Positions 22,470-34,719 of a stretch of DNA of 64,000 nt are shown in pieces (the first letter of the stretch is position 1; every line of letters starts with the position of its first letter). The position numbers and the translations under genes are program-made. This stretch comes from Musa acuminata AAA Group. Its lineage: Eukaryota > Streptophyta > Magnoliopsida > Zingiberales > Musaceae. Below the pieces are notes generated by a model. That model saw only the letters and a program-made list of their open reading frames with translations. It did not search any database and was not told where the DNA came from. The DNA lies in the NCBI RefSeq assembly GCF_036884655.1, contig NC_088356.1:18987501-19051500 (forward strand), in the 5' to 3' direction.

Positions 22470-22565
22470 GTTGGTTGGAGCGTTCTTTTAGCGCCTCCGA
22501 TGAATTTCTCAACTACTTTTCCTTTATTTTTTTTTCCTTTATTTTTTTTTACTTCATTTGAGGAA
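22470..22565. other. Former 3' flank of the GT61 pseudogene
   Basis: Starts with a short stretch still similar to the sequence after the intact gene's stop codon (GAGTTGG), then becomes T-rich. Element J is inserted at its right end; the sequence resumes at 27364. Confidence 0.6.
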
Positions 22566-22570
22566 CATCT
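22566..22570. repeat. Left target-site duplication of element J (CATCT)
   Basis: CATCT directly before the LTR at 22571, repeated at 27359-27363 directly after the LTR at 27358. Confidence 0.85.
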
Positions 22571-22921
22571 TGTTGATAGGAAGAGAGGATAGAGATATCA
22601 AATAGAGGAAGAGTATGACAAGCTTTAATCTTCTATATTTCTCTCAAGAAAAACACTTTTACAAACTCTATCTCCCTCATGACCCAACATATGAGGTTTA
22701 TATAGTCCCCAAAGATACATTATATTAATTGTATTCAAGATGAATCATTCTCTTTCAAGAAACCCTTTCAAGAACCAATAACCAATTTGACTTATCCTTC
22801 TATAACCAATTTGACTTATCCTTCTATAGACTTTTAATCCATTTTTTCTTCTTGATGTAATGATTCTCCCACTTGATGCAATGAACCTTTTTATGACACT
22901 TGAACAAGTTTAATTCCAACA
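22571..22921 (-). repeat. 3' LTR of element J
   Basis: 351 bp, on the plus strand TGTTGATAGG to TTCCAACA. It contains a 24-bp tandem duplication (AACCAATTTGACTTATCCTT words) absent from the other LTR. The pol frame runs about 30 bases into it and stops at 22891. A polypurine tract (minus strand, plus coordinates 22922-22934) lies next to it. Confidence 0.9.
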
Positions 22922-25900
22922 TTCTCCCCTCTTAAACTTGTTCCATCCAGCATGCCAAGTTTTCTTTGAAGTTGTTGAAATATTTCAAATTTAAGAGGTT
23001 TTGTGAGTCTATCAGCTACTTGTTCACTTGTCTTGACATGATGTATCTTCACTTCTTTATTTTTGATATGATCTCTTATGAAATGAAATCTTGTATCGAT
23101 ATGCTTCGATCTTTCATGATAGACTGGATTCTTAGCTAAGGCAATAGCTGATTTGTTATCAACATAAATCTTAGTTGACTTCTCCTGTGGCATATGAAGT
23201 TCTTGGAGTAATCTTCTTAGCCATATTGCATGACAAACACTAGAAGAAGCTGCTATATATTCTGCTTCACAACTTGATAGAGCAACGATTCGTTGCTTTT
23301 TTGAAGACCAAGTGAATGTAGCTTCACCAAAATAAAATACAAATCCAGTTGTACTCTTCCGATCATCGTAGCTTCCGGCCCAATCACTGTCACTATATCC
23401 AATGAGCTCCAACTTTTTAGATGATGAATAGAACATTATATACTCAATTGTTCCTTTGATATATCGCAAAATTCTTTTAGCGACATTTAAATGAGATGTC
23501 TTTGGAACTTCCATAAATCTACTTATTAAACCAACTCCAAATAGTATATCAGGTCAAGTGTATGTCAAATACCTTAAACATCCAACTAGACTTTTATAAT
23601 AAGTTGGATTAATATATTTACCTTCACCTTCCTTAGTCAACTTGGTGCCATATTCAATAGGTGTATCTGTAGGATGACAATCTTCTATGGAAAATTTCTT
23701 TAAAACCTCCTTTGCATAATTTTCTTGTGAGATAAAAATTCCTTCATTATCTTGTATAACTTCGATACCAAGGAAATAAGTCATTAAGCCCAAGTCGGTC
23801 ATCGCAAACTCCTTTTTCATAGAGTGCTTAAAATCTATAATCATGGAGTTACTATTGCCTGTAAATATTAAATCATCTACGTACAGGCATATAAACAAGA
23901 TATCTCCATTAGAGTTAGATTTTGTATAGAGCATGTTCATATGGACATTTAGAAAAACCATTTTGAATAAAATAAGTATCTATTCGAGAATTCCATGCTC
24001 ATGGGGCTTGTTTAAGCCCATAAAGAGCTCTTTTTAACTTATATACTTTGTCCTCTTGTTCTTGAATAATAAAACCAGGGGGTTGTTTAATATATACCTC
24101 TTCTTCAAGAACTCCATTAAGAAATGCTGATTTGACATCCATTTGTAAAATCTTCCATTTCATTTGAGTTGCTAGAGAGATAAGTAATCTTACTGTCTCC
24201 AATCGAGCAACTAGCGCAAATACTTCTTCATAATCAATCCCATATTGTTGTTTATATCCCTTCGCAACCAATCTGGCCTTGTATTTCTCTACCTCTCCTT
24301 TTGCATTTTTTTTATTTCGAAGATCCACTTAACACCGATAGCTTGGTGGTCTTCTGGAAGTGTGGTAAGCTCCCATGTATTATTTTTGTTAATGGCATGA
24401 ATCTCTTCATTCATAGCTTGTCGTCATTTTTCATCTCTATAAGCTTCTTCAAAGGTTAATGGATCATATCCTGCAAAAATACAAAATAAAGAAAGTTCAT
24501 CATTATTAGTATCAATCCTTCGAGTCACATCATATAGGTCCTGAATCGGTCTTGTCCTTCTTATAATTGGACTTCTTGAATCATGTGACCTAGCTGATCT
24601 AGATGATGATTCTAGCAAAGCAACTTCGGTGCTTGCTTGTATTATATCATCTTCTTCTGAAACTACAGCTTTCTTATGCTGCTCATCACTTTTCCAGTTA
24701 CAAATCTGTTGTTCATCAAACTCAACATCTCTTGACATCACAACTTTATTTGTGATAGGATTGTAGAGTTTGTAACCACTGGAATTTTCTGGATAACCTA
24801 GCAAAATGCATTTTTGACTTTTATCCTCCAATTTTGTTCTCTTCTCTTCTTGTATCTTGGCAAATGCAACACTTCCAAAAATCCTCAAATGATTAACTCT
24901 TGGTTTTTGTAAGGTCCATGCTTCTTCTGGTGTAACATTACCAATTCACTTTGTCGGAAACCTATTAAGCAAATAAACTACACAAGCAACAGCATCACCC
25001 CAAAATTCTTTTGGAATTTTTCTTTCCTTTAACATACATCGGACCATATTAAGGATAGTCCTATTTTTTCTTTTTGAGACACCATTTTGTTGAGGTGTGT
25101 ATGGCATGGTGAATTGATGTAGAATTCCATTATTTCTACAAAAACTTTCAAATTCATTTGATATATATTCACCACCCCTATCTGTTCTTAAACATTTAAT
25201 CTTACAACAACTTTGTCTTTCAACCAAATCCTTAAATTCTTTAAATTTGCTTAAAACTTCTTTCTTTTCTTTTAACATATAAACCCAAGTTTTTCCATTA
25301 TGATCATCAGTGAAGGTAAGAAAATACCTACTTACTCCAAGTGATACTGGATTGATAGGGCCACAAACATCTGAGTGTACCAGATCAAGTCGATTTCATG
25401 CTCTTTTTATCCTTCTCACTTTGAAATGCTTTCTTTCTTGCTTACCCATGACACATACTTCACACAATTTTGCTAGGCGATCAATTTTTGGCATTCCTAT
25501 CACCATATTATACTTCTTTAGAAGTTTCAAAGCCTCAAAATTTAAGTGAGCATATCTAAGATGCCAAAGTGTAGAGATATCCTCAATATCAGCTTTAAAA
25601 CAATTTGATTGATCAAAAATACTTAAATGCAGAGGAAACATTCTATTCTGTGTCATTTTCACATGTGATATCAGTGTTTTATTCTTATCATGAATTGAGA
25701 GAGTCATATCTTTCATCTCAATTTCATAACCTTTTTCAAGTAATTGTCCCAAGCTTAAAATATTATTTTTCATATCAGGAACATAATAAACATCTGAACT
25801 GCATACTTCCTTGCCATTATTAAGTTCAAGGAGAATTTTACCTTTGCCTCTTACTGGTCTTTGAGACAAATCGCCAAATGTAATGTTCCCGGAATAACTT

Positions 25901-26991
25901 GTATCTATTTCTGAAAATAGCTCTTTGATGCCACACATGTGATTTGAAGCTCCTGTATCTAGATACCATGTCATAGATTGATCCTCTTTCAAATTATCAT
26001 AAATCATTAATAAAACTTGATTTACGTTCTTTTCTTCCTCAACAAAATTTGTCTTATCACCTTGATTGTTAGGATTATAATAACATTCATAAGAATAATG
26101 TCCATACCTTTTGAAAACATAACATTGTATTTCAGACCTTTTAGAGTTTCTGCCACGTCCACGGCCTCGGCCACGTCCTCGACCATAACTTCGGCCTCTT
26201 TGGCTAGAATTTTCTCCACCACCTTCATTGTTTGGAGATTCTTGATTGGTCTGATTTCTGCCTCCTCTTCCTTTTTGTCCTCGTCCTCTTCCTCTTTGAG
26301 AATTTGATTCTCGTTTATTTTCAAGAGTAAGCTTCGTTTGTAATGCTTGCTCCATAGTTTTGTCTTCTCCTCTTTTTGCAATCTTTTGTTCATGAACTTG
26401 AAGGGAACCCATAAGTTCTTCTAAAGACATTTTTTCCAAATCTTTAGATTCTTCGATCGCAACAGCAATAAAATCAAATTTCGGATCTAGAGATCTCAAT
26501 ATTTTTTCTATTACTCTCTGATCATTTACTTGTTCACCATTTCGTCTCATTTGATGAACAATAGAAATGATTTTTGAGAAGTAATCAGAAATGGTTTCAG
26601 AAGTACCTTGTTGTAATTTCTCAAACTCAGCTCGTAAAACTTGTAGACGAAGTTTCTTTACCTTATCAACACTACCGAATGCTCTTTGAAGCATTTCCCA
26701 AGCCTCCTTTGAAGTATTTGCTGGAGCGATGATCTTGAACATTGTATCATCAAGGCCTTGGTAGATTGTGAACAAAGCCTTTTTCTCCTTCTTCCTTCTT
26801 TCTTTGAGTTGTTTTCTTCCTTCTGCATTCATTGCTCCTTCTGCTGGACTTGGTTCAGCAAATCCATCTTCTACAAACTCCCATACATCTTAGGAGCCTA
26901 GAAGAACCTTCATTTGGATGCACCATATGTCATAATTTTCTTTTGTCAATCTGGGGATCTGGAGTTGGATGGCACTTGAGGAAGAAGTCAT
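22891..26991 (-). pseudogene. Gag-Pol polyprotein of element J
   Basis: Minus strand, start codon at 26991, in nearly one frame. Gag: IPRLTKENYDIWCIQMKVLL, then a stop, then a long open part (26832-25396) with an Arg/Gly-rich region and a zinc knuckle whose second Cys is Phe (CYVFKRYGHYSYEC). Protease: WYLDTGASNHMCG. Integrase: HLRYAHLNFEAL, the CEVCVMGKQ pair, RTDRGGEY, and QQNGVSKRKNRT, where the catalytic Glu is Lys. [32 protein letters not shown]. RNase H: YSDSDWAGSYDDRKSTTG, SSCEAEYIA, VDNKSAIALAKN, SKHIDTRFHFIRD. Lesions: stops near 26890, 25390, 24900 and 23997, and frameshifts around 24330 (a T-run) and 23935. Inactive. Confidence 0.93.
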
Positions 26992-27003
26992 AGCTTAACC
27001 TAT

Positions 27004-27015
27004 GCTCTGATACCA
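27004..27015 (-). other. Primer-binding site of element J
   Basis: Minus strand TGGTATCAGAGC, complementary to the initiator tRNA-Met 3' end, eight bases inside the 5' LTR edge. Confidence 0.85.
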
Positions 27016-27023
27016 AATGTTGA

Positions 27024-27358
27024 TGTTGATAGGAAGAGAGGATAGAGATATCAAATAGAGGAAGAGTATGACAAGCTTTAATCTTCTATATTTCTCTCAA
27101 GAAAAACACTTTTACAATTTCATAAACTCTATCTCCCTCATGACCCAACATATGGGGTTTATATAGTCTCCAAAGATACATTATATTAATTATATTCAAG
27201 ATGAATCATTCTTTTTCAAGAAATCCTTTCAAGAACCAATAACCAATTTGACTTATCTTTCTATAGACTTTTAATCCATTTTTTCTTCTTGATGTAATGA
27301 TTCTCCCATTTGATGCAATGAACCTTTTTATAACACTTGAACAAGTTTAATTACAACA
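27024..27358 (-). repeat. 5' LTR of element J
   Basis: 335 bp, TGTTGATAGG to TTACAACA on the plus strand. It matches 22571-22921 apart from about nine substitutions, an extra 8 bp and the absence of the 24-bp duplication. Confidence 0.9.
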
Positions 27359-27363
27359 CATCT
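27359..27363. repeat. Right target-site duplication of element J (CATCT)
   Basis: Matches 22566-22570. Confidence 0.85.
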
Positions 27364-30300
27364 AATGTGTAATATGTTTAATAATCCGGTTCCTTTATTT
27401 TATTTATATATACAAGGACATCTTAGATAGATAGGATAATACGGACATTGTTCTGAAGATGAAATCAAGGGTGATGTTTGAACCTACAAAAGTTTTCTCG
27501 AAGCGTTAGTTTCTCATCATCAGAATTAAACTTGAGAAAACACCGGGTGGAAGATTATCAAATGGAACGTTTTGAGACAGTCATATTAAGAATATCAAAT
27601 GGAACTGAGGAAGTCTCCCGACGCATCAACTGTTTCTGCGGTCGGTAGGCTGATTGGTGTCAATCATGTACTGCTCCCTCTTCTCTCTTTGACAGTTTGA
27701 TGGAGAAATCCAATTCTTCGTCACCAATGTTCGAGTTTGGCAGCCCCATAAGTAAACTCGATGTCGACAAGAGCGACGAAGTCGCCTCTATTTCCACGGT
27801 TTCACTATCCATCCTGCACAAGTTCCGGATGAATATCCTACGTTGATTTCACACAGTTTAATATGACGACTTTGTTCTCTGGAGTAAGAATATATCCAGA
27901 CAAGAAGCCGCCGCTCCTCCTCATACCGAGGCATGGTACTCAAGGTTCACTAAATACTCTTCGAATGGCTGAGATAAATTGTGAGTTGGTGCAAGCCCGG
28001 GATCTTCCCTTTCGACAGAAACAAGGAGGGCATGCTAGCATTTCTTGTCCTCCTTTTTGTCTTTGAGCAAAGCTTGCTGGAGCTCTGATTTGTTAAATCT
28101 GTTCATTTGATGATACCCAAGAAAGAACGTAATTTATGTCCTGCTATCATTTATCCGAATAATGCTTACTCTTGAGCCATGGAATGTTCAAATGAAGAGT
28201 TGGTATTGCAAACCATCTGACACAAGATCGATTCAGGTGACACTTTAACTGGGTTAGATGTCTTCATCTAAAGCAACCTGCTTGCCATCTAATGGGAGAT
28301 ATCTTGATAAATTAATCAAGATTAGTATAGTTAGCAGTCATTTTCTCATGATTCGATCATTTGAATAATTGGTTTGTTAATTTTATTAAGCCTGAACTAC
28401 CGATTCAAAATATTTACTCCCAATAAAAGTACATTTATGTAACCCTTTAAGTTAAATTAATTCTTAATTCAGTGAGACAAAGTCTAAGGGTGGCTTTACA
28501 CCATAATATATTCTTTAGTCCAATCGTTAGGTAGCTATTTTCCACCCAAATCTTTCATCATGTCTAATGTTAGGTTAGTTTTGATATTATTTATTATGAT
28601 TCAATCTGATACGAAAATCCTTTTGTTAATTTTGTGAAGCTTAAATCATTAGCTCAAAATTTCTAAGTCCAAATTAGTGGTAGCATCTTGACATAACCGA
28701 TCCATATAATTCTTTATCTAATTAGAGTATGAGATTAATTGAGATATTATACATTTAGTTATTCTTAAAATTTAAAAACCTAAGATCTTCATCGAGTGTA
28801 GTACTGAATTTTTAGTTAATTTACCATCTTCCCCTTTAAAATTGAACATGGAAAAAAATATATTTTTTTAAATAGAGTTAGGATTATTATTTTTTAATAT
28901 TCATATTCTAAATATTTTTGAATCATTGCCTCCTGTTTTACTTTTTTTCAAACAGTATCCCTAATTTTAAAAAAACCTAAATTATTCCTATAAATTTTTT
29001 TCACCTATTAGAATGTTTTAGCCATTACAACAAAAATAATATAACCTATTTGAAAACATTGTAAAAGAACCAAATGGAATCAAAGCACATTAGAAATGAT
29101 TTGATACATCATTCTAGTGTTCAAATAAATATTTATAATAATTTAAAAATAATATCATCTAAATAGAAATAAAATTAATTTGTTATAACATTTTGATCAT
29201 CATAATAAAAACATCATAAGACGTACTGGAAGATCTAAATTGACTCCTAACCACAAACAAACCAACTAAAAGCCTATAAATATGATATCCTAAACGAGTA
29301 ATGATAATCAAAGAGACATAATATGATGTCATTCATAATATTTTTCAATAGCATTTATAGTATTTTTAATATATTAATAAAACACTATAAATATTATTGA
29401 AAAATACTATAAATGAACCAAATAAAAATATAATTTAAAAATACAAAAATAGATGAAAAAATAATTTAATAAATATTTTGATTTTTTTAAAATTAGATAT
29501 ACCGTGTAAAAAAAAAAAAACAAAAGGAACATCTTTGTGAGAAATATTCAAAATATAAGCATCGTAGATTTATGGTAAATCTCTTTTGATCAGGTACAAT
29601 TCCGGAGCATGTATGATTAATGCTTCGGTTGGTGGATGTCAACATCTTAGTCTACAGCTAGCCTGTTAATTATGAGTGATTATTCTTAGCTGTCTCAACA
29701 AGTAACACCATTGCAGTGGGGAATTCATCCACAAAAGTCTCTTGAAAGGTAGTAACTAGTTGGAGAATCAGTCCTCAACACTGATGCATGCACCTCGATA
29801 TAGTTTTCTTAATTTATAGCCTCATCTTTTTCACTCTTTTGTTCTGGAAGCTCAAATAATATGTTGTATACCCTCTGCAAGACCTATCCTTTATTGACGA
29901 ATTGCTTTGAATCATCTACAGGGCATATTCCAATGCTGACTTTTCCCCTGTATACCTAATTTCAATTACCTGCAATAGGTGCAACTGTGTCTATCAGGGA
30001 ATCAATGTAATTGTTTTTGCTAAGAAAAATACTATGGTATATAAAGTTTGGATGTGTCCTTGACCTTGACCTGGTAATATATAGTATGGTATACTTGTTT
30101 TCGCTAAGAAAAATACTATGGTACCTGCTTCACATGGCCCATCTTATACTACAATAAAGTCGACTTCTTAATTGGTCTTGGAAATGTCTACATGACTCCA
30201 TTTTCTGTGATCCTTACCTACCTACTCCTCACATGCCACAAACTATTCAACCTAGATGTCACACTCATTGAAAGAAAACACGGAATTGAAATTTGCAAGC

Positions 30301-30529
30301 CGCCTTGTGATTTGAAAGATCTGATCGACTGTTCATATCACCAATTTTAAATTTCACTACGCCAGCTTGTTTTTTTTTTTCTTCCCCTTATTGGAAAACA
30401 GAATAACAGTATTAAACTTTTCACTCGATTACTTTTTTACAATCATATAATAAATATAATTAAATTGGCAGTAATGTGATGATTTAGCTCTAAAAATGGA
30501 CTCTGTTTGGCTGTCTCATCCCTCAACCA
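27364..30529. other. Intergenic DNA upstream of the GT61 gene
   Basis: No retroelement coding sequence is recognised. The part from about 27480 to 28080 is less AT-rich and holds short open frames; the rest, especially 28840-29520, is strongly AT-rich with A/T runs. A short word (GCTAAGAAAAATACTATGGTA) of just over 20 bases is repeated near 30018 and 30102. I see no RNA gene here. Confidence 0.6.
27700..27846 (+). CDS. Possible small open frame, 48 codons, unrecognised
   Basis: ATG at 27700 to TGA at 27844-27846. The peptide starts MEKSNSSSPMFEFGSPISKL and is Ser-rich. Base composition is more balanced than the surroundings, which is the only point in its favour. It could be an exon, a remnant of a decayed gene or chance. 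No family is recognised. Confidence 0.15.
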   Translation: MEKSNSSSPMFEFGSPISKLDVDKSDEVASISTVSLSILHKFRMNILR

Positions 30530-30536
30530 TATATTA
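30530..30536 (+). promoter_or_regulatory. Possible TATA box of the GT61 gene
   Basis: TATATTA in the setting ACCATATATTAGAAT, about 220 bases before the start codon, leaving a 5' leader of roughly 190 bases. Other AT-rich words occur further upstream, so the choice is tentative. Confidence 0.3.
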
Positions 30537-30749
30537 GAATAATACAAAAGTCAAGTGTACCCAAACCTGCTGATTGGGCACCTCTCTCCATTCTGTTCTT
30601 CCTCCTGTTGTGAGTTCCACAGAGTTATATGGGCTCAACATTTGCTGCCTAATCTCTAACAGCTCCTTCTGTCCGCCTCCAAGGAAAAGATGAAGTACTT
30701 CTGAGAACCATAGAAGACAACAAGACAAAACGATAGCTAGGAGGAGGAG

Positions 30750-33014
30750 ATGGCGAAGGCGTTGAGGAACCTCAACCGCGCAAAGCCTCAAAGTTGTGGA
30801 GTAGGATTGCTTGCTGTATTGATCCTGGTCTCCCTGTCCTATGTTACGATGTCGAGGACGAACAAGATGCGCATATCAATTGGTAAGTTCCTCTGTGTTT
30901 CGTGTTTACTACATGTTGTTCCATTAGCTCGTTCGGGTTCTCATGACTCGTGAGCTTTGCAGCAACTTCACAGCTTCCACCATTGTTGAAGGTCAACTCC
31001 ACCTCTATGGCATCTGATAAATCCGATGGACATGACGATTCTTCACAAGGTACACAAAAATCCTCCTATATCTTTTATCTTTTCCCATGGATTGACATCT
31101 TCAACTTGTTAATCAAACTGACTCAATTCTAGAGAAGGAAACTGGATCAGGGTTATATGAACATGTACAGAAAAACTAACTGGTAGATACATGATTCTTT
31201 CCTCCTTCAGACGGTGACAAAGCAGGAAGAATCGAGAAGAGTTCTTCTGTCGATCATGTCGAGGTCCCGGTAACATACAGTCGCGGTGAATTAGGTATGT
31301 TGTCTGCCTTCCTAAGTTGACCATATTGAACAAGTTGTAATCAGACTTTCGTTCAAGGCAAGTAAATAAACAAAAGTAGGGCGCTCTGTTTCCAAGAGGA
31401 TTAATGGAGTTCCTTGTACATGCATTCCATCCTTTCATTCTTCTCTCCCTTTTTCTTGTGTTAAAGAAGTTGATTTCTATTCCTGTTTCGGACCACTCGT
31501 TGCATTTCACCAAGAGGGATCTCACCTGTCCATTTTGACTGATTCCAGTAGTCCTCAGCAATCATAGAAAGAGATAAGTTCAAGTGATACAGGAGACCAT
31601 CACCGATTACTTTACTAAATTCCTGATCTCAGGCCATTGAATCCTCTTTCTATTTCTTCTTATATAGTCTTGTTTGATCTACTTCATGCCCTTAGGCTCT
31701 TCCAGCCCTTCTCTTTTCGTTTGATCTATAGCACATCAATATTGTACGACGCAATACCTTTAGAAATATTGTTGATTTGGATATTTGAATTTCCAATTCT
31801 GAAACCACCGTTCTGTGCTTTGCAAAGGTGGGATGAAGCCAGAGAAGAAGCCAATATGTGATCTTTCAAACAGAAAGTCCGAGGTGTGTGAGGCAGACGG
31901 CGATGTCAGAATCATCGGCAAGGACACCAGGATGGTGTACGTGGCTCCTCAGTTCGGCGACAGCGGAGGAGGCGAATCATGGACCATCAAACCTTATGCA
32001 CGAAAGTGGGATGCAGGATCAGGAGCTCGTGTTCGCGAGGTGACCATGAAACTAGTCAATGGCTATGGAGACGATACGCGTTGCTCCGTGAACCACACCG
32101 TCCCCGCATTGGTGTTTGCCATCGGCGGATGGACCGGAAACTTCTTCCACGACTTCGCCGACGTGCTTGTCCCTCTCTTCCAGACTGCCTACCCTTTCGG
32201 CGGCGAGGTCCAGTTCCTCGTAGCCAACATGAAGCCAGAATGGGTCAAGAAATATCAGCTCTACTTCAGAAATCTCTCCCGGTACGAGATCATCGAGTAT
32301 GACAACGACGACACCGTCCGTTGCTTCAAGCATGTGACTCTCGGTCTTAGATGCAGCAGCATCGAGGACTTCCAAATGGAGCCCTCAAAATCTCCGCACG
32401 GCTACAGTATGGTTGACTTCGCCAAGTTCACCAGAAGCGCTTTCTCTCTCCAGAGAGACCACTCGTGGAGGAGCGACGAACAACACAACAAGAAGCCGAG
32501 GCTAATGATCATAAGGAGAGCCCGAACAAGAAAATTCATGAACGTAGAAGAGATTGTTCAGATGGCCAAAGAGGTGGGGTATGACGTTGTGGTGGCTGAG
32601 GCAGACGATGACATTTCCACGTTCTCGCGCGTCGTGAACTCGTGCGATGTGTTGATGGGCGTTCATGGAGCAGCGCTTACTAATATGGTGTTCCTCCCCA
32701 CCAACGCCGTCGTGATACAAGTAGTTCCCTGGGGTAACCTCGACTGGATAGCTGGCCACTACTTCAGGGATCCTTCCAAGCAAATGAAGGTGAACTACTT
32801 GGAATACAGCATAAGCGAGGAGGAGACGACCCTCTCAGAGTTGTACCCGAGAGACCATGCCGTCTTCAAGGACCCCATGTCACTGCACCATCAAGGATGG
32901 GATACATTTTCCAGGATCTTCCTACAGGAACAGAACGTGAGGCTCGATGTGAACAGGTTTAGGCCTTTCCTGGAACGTGCCCTGGACATTCTAAGCCAAC
33001 AGCCGAGAGAATGA
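30750..33014 (+). CDS. Family GT61 glycosyltransferase (xylan arabinosyl/xylosyltransferase type)
   Basis: Four exons: 30750-30882, 30963-31049, 31211-31294, 31828-33014. All three introns have GT/AG ends and are phase 1, giving a 496-residue protein. It is a type II Golgi membrane protein by layout: short basic N-terminus, a membrane segment at about residues 18-33 (LLAVLILVSLSYV), a Ser/Asp-rich stem encoded by the small exons 2 and 3, and a catalytic domain in exon 4. Conserved GT61 (DUF563) stretches: FAIGGWTGNFFHDFADV (198-214), CDVLMGVHGAALTNMVFLP (374-392), VVPWGNLDWIAGHYF (400-414). In plants this family adds arabinose or xylose to xylan, or makes related side chains (XAT, XYXT1, MUCI21 groups). 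The exact donor and linkage cannot be read from sequence. No stops or frameshifts. A broken paralogue lies at 21977-22469. Confidence 0.93.
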
Positions 33015-33091
33015 GTTGGCTAGGAGTTCAACTCAGACTAGAAGAGATATGAGCTGCCGATTGATTTCTTGATTTGTATTAGTTGTCTTGT

Positions 33092-33097
33092 AATGAA
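33092..33097 (+). terminator. Possible polyadenylation signal of the GT61 gene
   Basis: AATGAA, a plant near-upstream-element variant, 78 bases after the stop codon and preceded by T/G-rich sequence. Tentative. Confidence 0.3.
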
Positions 33098-34503
33098 ACA
33101 GAGAAGAAAGGAGAAGAAACACCGGTACTAACGGCATCTTTGTTGTTTCCGATGCACAAAGCAAAGGGAGAACATGTTTTGTGTTGGTACTTCATGTCCC
33201 AGGGCAACATTTATAGGTCGACTTACTTCTTTCAATGGACGATCCAGAACAGTCGTGGAGCACTATACATGCTAAACTGTGACTTACCAATTGGATGGAG
33301 TTGTTTGGTGTCCATGTGCTTTTGGCTGGGGCGCTGTTTGGTAAACTTGATAGATTCCCGCGTCTGTGAGATCCTTCAATTATGTTTGCATCATGGCGTT
33401 GGGCTGGCATCCGAAGCCACAGCTAATCATGTATGTCATGTGCCATTGATTCCCCAGCAGGCATCCTGGGAAGAGGTTAACGTAATTATTACTGATAGGC
33501 CGTGGAAAACCTTATACAAAACCAGTGTCGCTCGTCTGTTGCTGATCCGGAGTACAAAGGGAATCGATTCTGCATTGCTGGTAACAAAAAATTAGGCACT
33601 GATCAGGCTCCACGAATCTGAGATGAAAAAGAAGCTGCCACGTGGTTGCATGCTTGAATTTAGTAAGGAACGCTCTCGTTTTGCTGCACCAATACACCGA
33701 GTGGTCAATCTTCTTACTTGTTACCGCTCGTGTCGGTGATGGCATGGCGATCATACGGCGTCAATGGGGAGAGGGACTCGCTTCGCTGCCCCGTGCTCCA
33801 TGATTGATGTGCTGGACCTCCGAGAAGATCCATCACGATTTCTACGTGCCTTTTAGTTGTATTGTAATTTTGTCGTGGATGATCACACATTAAGAAATGA
33901 GTTCGTAAATTTCCGCTATATGTGTAGATATACCATTCTATTAATAATGCAGAGGTGGTAAAATGTTGAACCATGTCATAAATAGCTGATAGCCTAAAGT
34001 GTTTATTTTGATGTATACTAATGTGAACACTTTGATATGTCAATAATACATGCTCAATGTTTTAGCAATAGTAATACTCCCAACTCGATAACGTGGGTAT
34101 CACCTTACATTACCTCACAACGGATGGAATCTAGGATAAGCTTATAATTCTCGAATTTAGTACAGTTTTTTACTTACAACTTGATAAGTCGCAAACTAAG
34201 GGCTTTGCCCAGCATGCCTCAGACACAATTTTACAGGTCCCAGGTTATCGAATTTGATGTTCTACCTAATTTTGTCAATGATATTCTCGTGAAAAAGGGT
34301 TATGATTGGATTTGAATCTATCTTTCGAGTTAGACAATCAAAATATACTTTTAATAAATAAATTTAAAAAAATTTAAAATAGAAAGAAAACAAAAGGATA
34401 CTTTGATTTGATTCCAAGTTTCCCATTGTCTTAAGAGTTTTGAGAGTTCCAAGTCTATGTCTTAGTCAAAGTCGGACGTTGGTTTCCTTACATCAATTAA
34501 TAT

Positions 34504-34719
34504 TTGACTCTTGGAATAATGGATTATGGCGACTCTTCTCCCGTCTCTTTCCTTCGCCGGTCCCCGACCCGTCGCATCTTCCCCCACACACTTGGGAAGA
34601 GACGCCGAAGTCGGTTTAGCCTCTCCTGCTTCGATAGGAGTGGTTCCTCACTCACATCTCTTCCACGTGCTGATGTATCTACCTTAGGAGATGTCACTCC
34701 TGCAGGGTGTTCCTCTTAG
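34504..34719 (+). CDS. Possible small open frame, 71 codons, unrecognised
   Basis: Begins MTLGIMDYGDSSPVSFLRRS and is rich in Ser and Arg. It lies in a locally GC-rich island within AT-rich DNA. No known domain is recognised, and no start context or partner exon supports it. It may be a remnant of a gene or element. Confidence 0.15.
   Translation: MTLGIMDYGDSSPVSFLRRSPTRRIFPHTLGKRRRSRFSLSCFDRSGSSLTSLPRADVSTLGDVTPAGCSS

Larger units (their letters stand above)
22571..27358 (-). mobile_element. Complete Ty1-copia element J
   Basis: A 4.8-kb minus-strand element with both LTRs, primer-binding site, gag-pol, polypurine tract and CATCT duplications. The LTRs differ by about nine substitutions over some 327 aligned bases (by eye), plus an 8-bp and a 24-bp length difference, which suggests an insertion of roughly a million years age on common plant rates. 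Gag resembles the plant Tnt1-94-like group; the exact copia clade is not certain. Its gag-pol has several stops and frameshifts. Confidence 0.92.

Noticed and set aside
31815..31827. ATG at 31815 as an alternative GT61 start
   Set aside because: It lies at the end of intron 3. The splice sites of exons 1-4 keep one frame and supply the membrane anchor, so the start at 30750 is preferred.
32052..32783. Minus-strand open frames opposite the GT61 exon
   Set aside because: They are shadows of the GC-rich coding exon on the other strand.
33083..33595. 170-codon open frame just after the GT61 gene
   Set aside because: It begins in the likely 3' untranslated region, has no recognisable domain and no codon-use support.
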